Shown piece after piece: positions 46,788 through 54,553 of a DNA stretch of 64,000 bases. This stretch comes from Rhodospira trueperi (GTDB lineage Bacteria; Pseudomonadota; Alphaproteobacteria; Rhodospirillales; Rhodospirillaceae). Location of the stretch: assembly GCF_900101965.1 (NCBI RefSeq), contig NZ_FNAP01000005.1:62001-126000 (forward strand). Direction: 5' to 3'. The translations under genes were made by a program, and so were the position numbers. Within the stretch, counting starts at the first letter, position 1. Each line of letters starts with the position of its first letter. The notes under the pieces were generated by a model. That model worked only from the letters and a program-made list of their open reading frames with translations, made no database searches and was not told where the DNA came from.

Positions 46788-47942
46788 ATGGCGCGCCGCG
46801 CCGCTCCTGCCGCTGTCCCGCCCATCGCGCCGCCCGACCCGGTCGCGGCCGCCGATCTGGGCGCCCGCCTGCTGGCTTGGTACGACCGTGACCGGCGCGA
46901 TCTGCCGTGGCGGCCCCGGCCGGGCGAGACGCCCGATCCCTACGCCGTGTGGCTGTCGGAGATCATGCTGCAACAAACCACGGTGGCGGCGGTCAAGCCC
47001 TACTACGCCCGGTTTCTGGCGCGCTGGCCGACGGTTCGGGCTCTGGCGGCGGCCGACGACGACGCGGTGATGACGGAATGGGCCGGGCTGGGCTACTACG
47101 CCCGCGCCCGCAACCTGCTGAAGTGCGCCCGCGTGGTCGCGGGAGAGCACGGCGGGCGCTTTTCGACCACCGAGGAGGGGCTGCGCGCCCTGCCCGGCGT
47201 CGGCGCCTACACCGCCGCCGCCATTGCCGTCATCTGCTTCGGCCGCCGCGCGGTGGTGGTCGACGGCAATGTCGAGCGCGTCATGGCCCGGTTGTTCGCG
47301 GTCGAAGAGCCCATGCCCGGCGCCAAGCCAAGCCTTCGCGCCTATGCCGACTCGCTCACCCCGTCGGAGCGTTGCGGCGACTATGCGCAGGCCGTTATGG
47401 ACCTGGGGGCGACCCTTTGCACCCCGCGATCACCGGCATGCGGGCTGTGCCCGTGGCGGCCGGACTGCCGGGGGCTTCGGGAGGGCGTGGCCGAAAGCCT
47501 GCCGCGCAAGGTGCCCAAGGCCGAACGTCCCACCCGCCGCGCCGTGATGTTCTGGATCCAGCGCAAGGACGGCGCCCTGCTGCTGCGCCAGCGTCCGGCC
47601 AAGGGCCTGCTCGGCGGGATGATGGAACTGCCGTCCTCGCCGTGGGAGGCAGCGCTGATGCCTGACCCGGCCGAGGCCGTGGCGACGGCCGCACCCCTGG
47701 CGTTTCATGACTGGCACGCCGTGCCGGGCTTGGTGGCGCACACCTTCACGCACTTCCACCTGGAGCTTTCGGTCGTCATGGCCCGGGTCGGCGCCAATCC
47801 GCGCGTGCGCGGCGTCTGGGTTCCGCTGGACCGCCTGGACGAACACGCCCTGCCGACCGTCATGCGCAAGGTGATCCGCCATGCGTTGACGAAGGGGTTT
47901 CGCGGCGCCGACAACGCTCTACATCCTGGGGACAGGCTGTGA
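46788..47942 (+). CDS. mutY: A/G-specific adenine glycosylase
   Basis: A 384-residue DNA repair enzyme that removes A mispaired with 8-oxoguanine. It shows 'WLSEIMLQQTTVAAVKPYYARFLARWP', the helix-hairpin-helix 'LPGVGAYTAAAIAVICF', catalytic Asp in 'VVDGNVERVMARL', and the [4Fe-4S] cluster spacing C-x6-C-x2-C-x5-C in 'CTPRSPACGLCPWRPDC'. The C-terminal Nudix-like domain (about 260-375) reads 8-oxoG. The ATG at 46788 has GGAG about 10 nt upstream and gives the family N-terminus; the frame is open far upstream without homology. The radical SAM gene follows after 10 bp. Confidence 0.95.
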   Translation: MARRAAPAAVPPIAPPDPVAAADLGARLLAWYDRDRRDLPWRPRPGETPDPYAVWLSEIMLQQTTVAAVKPYYARFLARWPTVRALAAADDDAVMTEWAGLGYYARARNLLKCARVVAGEHGGRFSTTEEGLRALPGVGAYTAAAIAVICFGRRAVVVDGNVERVMARLFAVEEPMPGAKPSLRAYADSLTPSERCGDYAQAVMDLGATLCTPRSPACGLCPWRPDCRGLREGVAESLPRKVPKAERPTRRAVMFWIQRKDGALLLRQRPAKGLLGGMMELPSSPWEAALMPDPAEAVATAAPLAFHDWHAVPGLVAHTFTHFHLELSVVMARVGANPRVRGVWVPLDRLDEHALPTVMRKVIRHALTKGFRGADNALHPGDRL

Positions 47943-47952
47943 GGATCTCGCC

Positions 47953-49056
47953 GTGACCGCCGTCATGCCCCCCGGGGCCGAACGCTTCGAAATCGCTCAT
48001 CCCGGCCGTTACTGGGACCGCCTGGACGATGGCCGCGTCGAGTGCCGGGTCTGCCCGCGTCGCTGCCGGGTGCGCGAGGGCGGGCGCGGCCTGTGCTTCG
48101 TGCGCGGGGTGCAGGACGGCGAGATGGTGCTCACCACCTACGGCCGTTCCTCCGGGTTCTGCGTCGATCCGATCGAGAAGAAGCCGCTCAACCACTTCCT
48201 GCCGGGCACGCCGATTCTGTCGTTCGGCACGGCGGGCTGCAACCTGACCTGCAAGTTCTGCCAGAACTGGGAGATCAGCAAGGCCCGCGAGTGGGAGCGC
48301 CTGAACGCCGCCGTCTCGCCCGAGCAGATCGCGGCGGCGGCGGCCGAGTTGGACTGCCGCTCGGTCGCCTTCACCTACAACGATCCGGTCATCTTCCTGG
48401 AATACGCCGTCGACACCGCCATCGCCTGCCGCGAACGCGGGATCAAGACCGTGGCCGTGACCGCCGGCTATATCGAGCCGGAGGCCCGCGCCGAGTTCTT
48501 CCGTCCCATGGACGCCGCCAACGTGGACCTGAAGGCGTTCACCGAGGATTTCTATCATAAGCTCTCGACGGCGCATCTGGATCCGGTGCTGGACACGCTC
48601 CGCTATCTGAAGCACGAGACCGACGTGTGGGTCGAGATCACGACGCTGCTGATCCCGACCAGGAACGACAGCGACGACGAACTGAAGGCCTTGGCCGACT
48701 GGGTGGTGGCGGAACTGGGGCCGGACGTGCCGCTGCACTTCTCGGCCTTCCACCCCGACCACAAGATGCGCGACCTGCCGCCGACCCCGCCGTCGACGCT
48801 GCGCCAGGCGCGGGAGATCGCCCGCGCCGCCGGGGTGCATCACGTCTACACCGGTAATGTGCACGACAGCGACGGCGGCAGCACCTATTGCCCCGGCTGC
48901 GGGACGCGGGTGATCGAGCGCGACTGGTACGAACTGGGCGCGTGGCACCTGAATGAGGTGGGGCACTGCCTGTCCTGCGGCACCCGGCTGGCCGGCGTGT
49001 TCGACGGCCCGCCCGGCACCTGGGGCCGGCGGCGGGCGCCGGTGCGGTTTCGGTGA
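47953..49056 (+). CDS. AmmeMemoRadiSam-system radical SAM enzyme
   Basis: A 367-residue radical SAM protein. An N-terminal Cys cluster ('CRVCPRRCRVREGGRGLCFVR') resembles that of pyruvate-formate-lyase-activating enzymes. The SAM cluster motif is 'GCNLTCKFCQNW' (C-x3-C-x2-C), with 'SVAFTYNDPVIFLEYAVD' and 'NVDLKAFTEDFYHKL' downstream. Two C-terminal zinc-ribbon-like pairs ('CPGCG' and 'CLSCG') are present. The family is named for its usual partners AmmeMemoRadiSam proteins A and B; neither is here, and the reaction is not established. The GTG at 47953 has GAGG 8 nt upstream. It follows mutY closely and may be cotranscribed. Confidence 0.88.
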   Translation: MTAVMPPGAERFEIAHPGRYWDRLDDGRVECRVCPRRCRVREGGRGLCFVRGVQDGEMVLTTYGRSSGFCVDPIEKKPLNHFLPGTPILSFGTAGCNLTCKFCQNWEISKAREWERLNAAVSPEQIAAAAAELDCRSVAFTYNDPVIFLEYAVDTAIACRERGIKTVAVTAGYIEPEARAEFFRPMDAANVDLKAFTEDFYHKLSTAHLDPVLDTLRYLKHETDVWVEITTLLIPTRNDSDDELKALADWVVAELGPDVPLHFSAFHPDHKMRDLPPTPPSTLRQAREIARAAGVHHVYTGNVHDSDGGSTYCPGCGTRVIERDWYELGAWHLNEVGHCLSCGTRLAGVFDGPPGTWGRRRAPVRFR

Positions 49057-49067
49057 GGGTGGGGGCG

Positions 49068-50342
49068 ATGGCCAGACGCCTTCTCACGGAAGAGTTCATC
49101 GATAGCCTTGAGCCGCCAGAGAAGGGTGAGATCTGGATTGCGGATACCAGGATCAGAGGGTTCGGTGTTCGGTTGTGGGCGTCGGGGCATTCGGGCGGCA
49201 AGGCGTATTGTGTTCGAACCACGGACACCAATGGTCGGTCGGTTCGAAAGACATATGCTCCCTGGGACGGGGCATTTGGAACGTGGTTCATGCGCAGTCT
49301 TAATCTCGGTGATGTAAGGGTCAATGAAAACGGTGCCTTTCCTTTGTCTGCGTTCTTGAAAGATGCCCGGGAATGGGCCGAGGTGGAAATAGCCCGTTTG
49401 AAAGGGCGATTACCAAGCCTTGAGGAACAGAAGCAACTGGACGAAGAGCGCCAACGCGTCCGCGACGAGGGGCGGGCACGAATTGAGGCCCTTTCGCTCC
49501 GGAGTTTGGTGGAAGAGGTTCTTGATCCGAACCGTTCTCACGGATGGAGCGAAGCGTATCGCGACAGGCTCCGGCATGCCTTCAACCAGTTCGACCCGAC
49601 GGACGAGATTAGATCGCGGTGCATCCGTGAGCTATTGGACGACGCCTCTTCAAATGACAAGATTCCGCCTAGTATATCATCAGGCAATTTTCGGCTGCTG
49701 AAGTCGTTTTTCAACGCAATGGACACCTACTCATTTGGGATTGGCGGCCCTCACGTAGGCCGTATATTGCTAAGCAGACTGAAATACAATGAACAACGAC
49801 GGGAAAAAGCGAAAGACTTCGTTGATGAGCTTGAGATCGAGGACGTCGAGCGGCTCCTCAAGGCCTTGCCTGGTCTCGACGTGGATTGGCGCGCGGCCCG
49901 GTGCATAGAAGCGTGCTTTCAATTCCGGGCTCCTGTATCGCGGGTTATGGGGGGCCGATGGTCAGAAATCGTGGATGGGTATTGGGTGCCATATAGCCCA
50001 GCCGAGCGGAAAAATTGGCATTTTTATTTGGAGCGCATTGATCAGCAGGCGTTCGAGTGTCTCAAGGCCGCGCGCCAGAATGCCTTGGACGAGGGCGTGC
50101 AGTCCATGTTTTGGTTTCCGAACAAGGAAAACCCTGAAGTTCCAATAAATAATATTGATCGCGCCTGGAATAAGCTGCTTTCTGTTGTTGGGTGGCCCAG
50201 AGTCAGCCTTTCGAATGCGGCGAAAACGTACAAACAGCGATACTCTTTCCTGGAGTGGCCTGACCCAGAAAAGAACGAGGTTATCAGGAAAGAGATCTTA
50301 ACCTGGAATTCTGTATTGATGTATAAGAAAAGAGGTGGGTAG
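49068..50342 (+). CDS. Tyrosine-recombinase-like protein with apparently lost active site
   Basis: A 424-residue protein resembling phage/island integrases. The N-terminus looks like an arm-DNA-binding domain ('LTEEFIDSLEPPEKGEIWIADTRIRGFGVRLWASG'). A middle helical region (about 145-240) could be the core-binding domain. The part 'EIEDVERLLKALPGL' to 'GGRWSEIVDGYWVPYS' (about 258-310) looks like the start of an integrase catalytic domain. However, the usual 'G-x-R' position appears as Pro289, and the 'H-x-x-R' box region reads 'VSLSNAAKTYKQR'. A tyrosine near the end (Y419) remains. GC content and codon use are clearly lower than in neighbours, suggesting transfer. The ATG at 49068 has GGTGGGGG upstream; a GTG at 49053 overlaps the preceding stop. 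Confidence 0.5.
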   Translation: MARRLLTEEFIDSLEPPEKGEIWIADTRIRGFGVRLWASGHSGGKAYCVRTTDTNGRSVRKTYAPWDGAFGTWFMRSLNLGDVRVNENGAFPLSAFLKDAREWAEVEIARLKGRLPSLEEQKQLDEERQRVRDEGRARIEALSLRSLVEEVLDPNRSHGWSEAYRDRLRHAFNQFDPTDEIRSRCIRELLDDASSNDKIPPSISSGNFRLLKSFFNAMDTYSFGIGGPHVGRILLSRLKYNEQRREKAKDFVDELEIEDVERLLKALPGLDVDWRAARCIEACFQFRAPVSRVMGGRWSEIVDGYWVPYSPAERKNWHFYLERIDQQAFECLKAARQNALDEGVQSMFWFPNKENPEVPINNIDRAWNKLLSVVGWPRVSLSNAAKTYKQRYSFLEWPDPEKNEVIRKEILTWNSVLMYKKRGG

Positions 50343-50644
50343 GTTTTATTGCAGCCCAACCTTTTTTTTGGCCGGCAAGTGCAGTCTGTCATCGCCGGAT
50401 CGGGTGGTGAGACAGTCTCATTGAAATATGGCAAAATTGTCCAAGGCTTGCGGAAACCGCCTGAAAACTGCCTGAAAACCGCGTTTCTCCTGGAACGTAA
50501 CGTATTGAGATTCAATAAGATAGAGTCGAGCGCAGCTGATTCTTGCGATTTTCATCGCTTGTCGCCGACCCGGCGGCGGTGGATAGTGCTTCCAGAACGG
50601 CCGTTCTTCCGAAAACACAACCCAGAAATGGAAGGACCAATGAA
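50343..50644. other. AT-richer non-coding stretch of the islet
   Basis: The 302 bases between the recombinase-like gene and the small HTH gene have lower GC than the genome average, with a T8 run (50363-50370) shortly after the stop codon. No reading frame resembles a known protein. I found no clear flanking direct repeat that would define attachment sites. Confidence 0.5.
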
Positions 50645-50815
50645 ATGAAACATCTGTCCATCGCCGAGATCGCGGTCATCAAGGCGCGGATCGCGCGGGG
50701 TGACAAGTACCACGATATTGCGTCGGACTACCGCATCAACCAGGGGCGCCTGTCCGACCTGAAGTACGGGCGCATCTTCGCCGAGGTGCGGCCCGCCGTG
50801 TTGGAACCGGCATAA
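50645..50815 (+). CDS. Small helix-turn-helix protein
   Basis: A 56-residue protein, nearly all helix-turn-helix: 'IAEIAVIKARIARGDKYHDIASDYRINQGRLSDLKYGRIFAEV'. The second helix of the turn, 'NQGRLSDLKYG', is the likely recognition helix. It resembles the minimal HTH of resolvase/transposase-like or phage regulatory proteins. The ATG at 50645 has GGAAGGA upstream, a good ribosome site. GC content returns to the genomic norm within it, so it may be native rather than part of the islet. Its function is unknown; a role as a small DNA-binding regulator is inferred. Confidence 0.6.
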   Translation: MKHLSIAEIAVIKARIARGDKYHDIASDYRINQGRLSDLKYGRIFAEVRPAVLEPA

Positions 50816-50895
50816 TGGCGGCAAACACCGGCCTGTGTTCGCCATCATCGGGCCAATCCTTGCCGGGTGCGCTTTCGGGCGCTCCCGGCCCGCCC

Positions 50896-51465
50896 TCACC
50901 CCTCCCAGGTGAACCACGCCGGGAGGTCGCGGAGCCTGGGCTGGCGGCCGTCTCTCTCCGACAGCACGGGCACGTCGAGCCCCGGCGGTAACGGCCAGGT
51001 GATGTCCAGGTCGGGGTCGTTCCAGGCGAGTCCCTTGTCACAGTCGGGGGCATACGGGTTGGTGACTTTGTAGTGCACCTCGGTGTCCGGCTCCAGCGTC
51101 AGGAAGCCTTGGGCGAAGCCCGCCGGCACCAGGATTTGGTTCCATTCGACCGCGCTGATGATGGCGCCGACCCACTGTCCGAACGTGGGCGAGCCCGCGC
51201 GGATATCCACGGCGACATCGAACACCGCGCCCCTGACCACCCGCACCAGTTTGTCCTGGGCCATGGGTGGGATCTGGACGTGCAGGCCGCGCAGCGTGCC
51301 CGGTGTCGTGGACAGTGAATGATTGTCCTGCACGAAATCCAGGTGGATGCCGGCGGCGGTCAAGGCCGTCCTGCTGTAGGTCTCGGAGAAAAAACCGCGA
51401 TGATCGGCGACCTTTTTCGGTCGGATGATCTTGACGTCCGGGATTGCCAGCGCCTCGACCTGCAT
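50896..51465 (-). CDS. rfbC: dTDP-4-dehydrorhamnose 3,5-epimerase
   Basis: A 189-residue cupin epimerase for dTDP-L-rhamnose synthesis. Signatures include 'DHRGFFSETYSRTALTAAGI', 'FVQDNHSLSTTPGTLRGLHVQIPPMAQDKLVRVVRGAVFDVAVDIR' with the catalytic His in 'LRGLHVQ', and 'VPAGFAQGFLTLEPDTEVHYKVTNPYAPDCDKGLAWNDPDLDI'. Length is typical. The ATG has GGGGAGGG upstream. It is divergent from rfbB, with 143 bp between the two starts. Confidence 0.95.
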   Translation of the reverse strand: MQVEALAIPDVKIIRPKKVADHRGFFSETYSRTALTAAGIHLDFVQDNHSLSTTPGTLRGLHVQIPPMAQDKLVRVVRGAVFDVAVDIRAGSPTFGQWVGAIISAVEWNQILVPAGFAQGFLTLEPDTEVHYKVTNPYAPDCDKGLAWNDPDLDITWPLPPGLDVPVLSERDGRQPRLRDLPAWFTWEG

Positions 51466-51608
51466 GGACAGCCCTCCCCTGAGTCATCGCGCATCCAAGC
51501 TGGGCGCAAAGCCCATGCTCGATCCGCACAGGCCCGAAACGGAATGACACCAAGGCTCTGGGTTCGCAATATCACCACACGCGACGGGGAAACAAAGGGG
51601 ACCGGACG

Positions 51609-52658
51609 GTGAAGGTTCTTGTCACGGGCGGTTGCGGCTTCATCGGCTCGGCCGTGGTCCGCCATATCCTGGAGGAGACCGACGCGCATGTGGTCAACGT
51701 CGATGCGCTGACCTATGCGGCCAATCCGGCCTCTCTGGCGGATCACGCCGGCGATGCGCGCTATGCCTTCGAGAAGGTGGATATCCGCGATGGCGTGGAA
51801 CTGGCCCGCGTGTTCGAACGGCACGACCCGGGCGCGGTGATGCACCTCGCGGCGGAAAGCCATGTGGACCGCTCCATCGGCGGCCCGGCGACGTTCATCG
51901 ACACAAACATCGTCGGCACCTACCGGCTGCTGGAGGTGGTGCGGGCGCATTGGAGGGAGTTGGCGCCCAAGCGTCAGGCGGCCTTCCGCTTCCACCACGT
52001 TTCCACCGACGAGGTCTTCGGCACCCTGGGCGAGACCGGGAGTTTCACCGAGGAGACCCCCTATGCCCCCAACAGCCCCTATTCCGCCTCCAAGGCCGGG
52101 TCGGACCATCTGGTGCGGGCGTGGCACCATACTTACGGGCTGCCGGTGGTCTCGTCGCACGGCTCCAACACCTACGGCCCGCGCCAGTTCCCGGAAAAGC
52201 TCATCCCGCTGATGATCCTGAACGGGCTCGACGGCACACCGCTGCCGGTCTACGGCACGGGCGAGAACGTGCGCGACTGGCTGCACGTCGAGGACCACGC
52301 CCGGGCGCTGTGGATGGTCTTGACCACCGGGCGGGTGGGCGAGCGCTACACTGTCGGCGGCGACAGCGAGAAGCGCAACATCGAGGTGGTCGAGACCATC
52401 TGCGACACGCTCGACGCCCTGCGTCCGGTGGATCGGCCCCGGCGCGACTTGATTGTCTCCGTGACCGACCGTCCGGGGCACGACTTCCGCTATGCCATCG
52501 ATGCCACCAAGATCAAGCACGCGCTGGGCTGGGCGCCGCAGCACGACTTCGCCGGCGGCATCCGGCAGACCATCGACTGGTATCTGGCCAACGAGGACTG
52601 GTGGCGGCCGCTGCGTCAGGGCGTCTACACCGGCCAGCGCCTGGGGACCAAGAAATGA
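51609..52658 (+). CDS. rfbB: dTDP-glucose 4,6-dehydratase
   Basis: A 349-residue extended short-chain dehydrogenase making dTDP-4-keto-6-deoxyglucose. The NAD site is '[17 protein letters not shown]'; the catalytic region includes '[13 protein letters not shown]' and Y-x3-K in '[13 protein letters not shown]'. '[23 protein letters not shown]' and '[14 protein letters not shown]' are family markers. The start is a GTG with AAAGGGG upstream. Its stop overlaps the rfbD start (ATGA). No rfbA (thymidylyltransferase) is present in the window. Confidence 0.96.
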   Translation: MKVLVTGGCGFIGSAVVRHILEETDAHVVNVDALTYAANPASLADHAGDARYAFEKVDIRDGVELARVFERHDPGAVMHLAAESHVDRSIGGPATFIDTNIVGTYRLLEVVRAHWRELAPKRQAAFRFHHVSTDEVFGTLGETGSFTEETPYAPNSPYSASKAGSDHLVRAWHHTYGLPVVSSHGSNTYGPRQFPEKLIPLMILNGLDGTPLPVYGTGENVRDWLHVEDHARALWMVLTTGRVGERYTVGGDSEKRNIEVVETICDTLDALRPVDRPRRDLIVSVTDRPGHDFRYAIDATKIKHALGWAPQHDFAGGIRQTIDWYLANEDWWRPLRQGVYTGQRLGTKK

Positions 52659-53542
52659 CGGCGCGGGTTCTGATCACCGGCCGCACCGGACAGGTCGGCA
52701 CCGAACTGGCGCGCGCCGCGTGGCCGGCCGGGCTGTCGCCGGAGGCGGTGGGGCGCGAGACCCTGGACCTCGCCGATCCGGAACACTGCGTCGAGGTGGT
52801 CCGCACCGGCGGCTACGCCCTGGTCATCAACCCGGCGGCCTATACGGCGGTGGACAAGGCCGAGGAGGAAGAGGACGTCGCTACCCGCGTCAACGGTGAC
52901 GGGCCGCGTGCGCTGGCCATGGCCTGTACCGACGCCGGCATTCCGCTGATCCATGTTTCCACCGACTATGTGTTCGACGGCGCCAAGGATGGCCCCTTCT
53001 CCGAGGACGCCCCGGTCGCCCCGCTGGGCGCCTACGGCCGCTCCAAGCTGGCCGGGGAAGTCGCCGTGCGGGCCGAGTGCGCGCGCCATGTGATCCTGCG
53101 TACGGCCTGGGTGTTCAGCGCCCACGGCAAGAACTTCGTCAAGACCATGCTGCGGTTGGCGGCCGAGAAGCCGGAGTTGCGTGTGGTCGCCGACCAGCAC
53201 GGCTGTCCGACGGCGGCGCACGACATCGCTCGCGCCCTGGTCGAGATCGCCCGCCAGATCGTGCTGGAGGGGCGGGACGACGCCTTCGGCACCTACCACT
53301 TCGCCGGGGCCGGGCCGATCACGTGGCACGGCTTCGCCGAGGCCATCGTCGCCGCCCAGGCCGTGAACACCGGCCGGCGCCCGCCAGTGCACCCCATCAC
53401 GACGGCCGAGTTCCCCACCCCGGCGCGGCGGCCGGCGAACTCGGTGCTGTCCACGGCGAAGCTGGAAGCAACGTTCGGCATCTCCCCGCGCCCCTGGCCC
53501 GACACCCTCACCGAGGTGCTGCGGGAGTTGGGGGTGGGGTAG
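52655..53542 (+). CDS. rfbD: dTDP-4-dehydrorhamnose reductase
   Basis: A 295-residue short-chain reductase giving dTDP-L-rhamnose, the final step of the pathway. The cofactor motif is '[15 protein letters not shown]'; '[18 protein letters not shown]' and '[34 protein letters not shown]' (with Y-x3-K) are diagnostic. '[21 protein letters not shown]' follows. Its ATG overlaps the rfbB stop by 4 nt, so translation is coupled. A convergent PIN-domain gene begins 3 bp after its stop. Confidence 0.95.
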   Translation: MTARVLITGRTGQVGTELARAAWPAGLSPEAVGRETLDLADPEHCVEVVRTGGYALVINPAAYTAVDKAEEEEDVATRVNGDGPRALAMACTDAGIPLIHVSTDYVFDGAKDGPFSEDAPVAPLGAYGRSKLAGEVAVRAECARHVILRTAWVFSAHGKNFVKTMLRLAAEKPELRVVADQHGCPTAAHDIARALVEIARQIVLEGRDDAFGTYHFAGAGPITWHGFAEAIVAAQAVNTGRRPPVHPITTAEFPTPARRPANSVLSTAKLEATFGISPRPWPDTLTEVLRELGVG

Positions 53543-53545
53543 GGG

Positions 53546-53932
53546 TCAAACCCGCCGAATCGGTCCCGGATACGCGGCGACCTGAGGATCGGCCGTCAGC
53601 AGTTCAATCCCCTCAGTCATCGCTTGAGCCACCAGCAGACGGTCGAAGGGGTCCTTGTGGAGCGGCGGGAGGTCGGCCACGGCCAAGACATGGGCGCCGA
53701 CAATCGCCATTTCCTCATAACCATTCTCCAACAGGCCGTGTCGCAGCGCCCGGGCATCGACATCGAAGTCTGGCCGCCCAAGCGCTTGCTTGATCACAAC
53801 TTCCCAGAGGCTGGCGACGCTGTAGACGGGCGTCTCCGCCGGGTCGTCGATCAGCGCGCGGGCCTCGGCTGGCAGACGCTCGGAGTCCGCCGCAGCCCAC
53901 AACAGGATGTGGGTGTCGAGAAGCCGCTTCAT
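53546..53932 (-). CDS. PIN-domain toxin (VapC-like ribonuclease)
   Basis: A 128-residue PIN-domain protein, the toxin of a type II toxin-antitoxin pair. Acidic metal-binding residues are visible in 'LLDTHILLWAAADSERL' (first Asp), 'SVASLWEVVIKQALGR' (Glu), and 'HKDPFDRLLVAQAMTEGIELLTAD' (Asp pair). These chelate Mg2+ for RNA cleavage. It overlaps the antitoxin gene by 4 nt (ATGA), antitoxin first, the standard order. It is convergent with rfbD. Confidence 0.9.
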   Translation of the reverse strand: MKRLLDTHILLWAAADSERLPAEARALIDDPAETPVYSVASLWEVVIKQALGRPDFDVDARALRHGLLENGYEEMAIVGAHVLAVADLPPLHKDPFDRLLVAQAMTEGIELLTADPQVAAYPGPIRRV

Positions 53933-54174
53933 GCCTCGTCGCCGAACAGGGCGGCGATGCTATCCGCCCCCAGTTGATCGAAATCGTCGGGCACCTGGAT
54001 GCGCCCGGCCAGGAAGCCGATCCGGCGGGCCTTGCTCGGGTCTGGAGCGTCCAGGGCCATGACCTTCACCATCGGTTTGCCCGCTTTGGCGATGATGAAC
54101 GACTCTCCGCCCGCCGCCTGCTCGACCAAGCGGGACAGATGCGTTTTGGCCTCGTGGATGTTGACGGTGCGCAT
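53929..54174 (-). CDS. Phd/YefM family antitoxin
   Basis: An 81-residue antitoxin. The N-terminal DNA-binding region is typical of Phd/YefM: 'RTVNIHEAKTHLSRLVEQAAGGESFIIAKAGKPMVKVMAL'. The C-terminal ~35 residues ('RRIGFLAGRIQVPDDFDQLGADSIAALFGDEA') would wrap the PIN toxin. It represses its own operon and neutralises the toxin encoded next. The ATG at 54174 has GGGAG upstream; the frame is open further 5' without homology. Confidence 0.9.
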   Translation of the reverse strand: MRTVNIHEAKTHLSRLVEQAAGGESFIIAKAGKPMVKVMALDAPDPSKARRIGFLAGRIQVPDDFDQLGADSIAALFGDEA

Positions 54175-54384
54175 GGGGGGCTCCCGGGAACGATTCGGCG
54201 ATCTCGTTGACCCTAGTTCGATGAACTTAGTCCGGCGCGTGCGGCAAGGCAACCGCGCCCGCTTCCCGGTGGGGACGTGCGGTCGCCGCAATCGAGGCCG
54301 ACGCAGGCCGTTGATCCCGCGAGGGCGCGTTCCTACCCTTTTAAGGAGAGATATTGCCCGCCCCTCCGGCCACGGGAGCCCCGC

Positions 54385-54543
54385 ATGCCGCCCATCAACC
54401 CGAAGTTCATCATCATCGTCTGTGTGTTCGCCATGATCGGGCTGCACGCCTGCCCGCAGGTCAGCCGCAGCGAGAGCGCGGGGCCGATCATCGAGACGCC
54501 GCGCGCCGACATGGAGGCCGGCCTTATCACCAGCGGCGGGTGA
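54385..54543 (+). CDS. Small membrane-anchored or lipoprotein-like peptide
   Basis: A 52-residue product with an N-terminal hydrophobic segment, 'KFIIIVCVFAMIGLHACPQ'. The Leu-His-Ala-Cys sequence is close to, but not a good match for, a lipobox. The rest is polar ('SRSESAGPIIETPRADMEAGLITSGG'). A GGGAG site precedes the ATG. The gene is convergent with hrpB. Such tiny exported peptides near hrpB are plausible but I do not recognise a family. Confidence 0.4.
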   Translation: MPPINPKFIIIVCVFAMIGLHACPQVSRSESAGPIIETPRADMEAGLITSGG

Positions 54544-54553
54544 GCGCCGCGCT

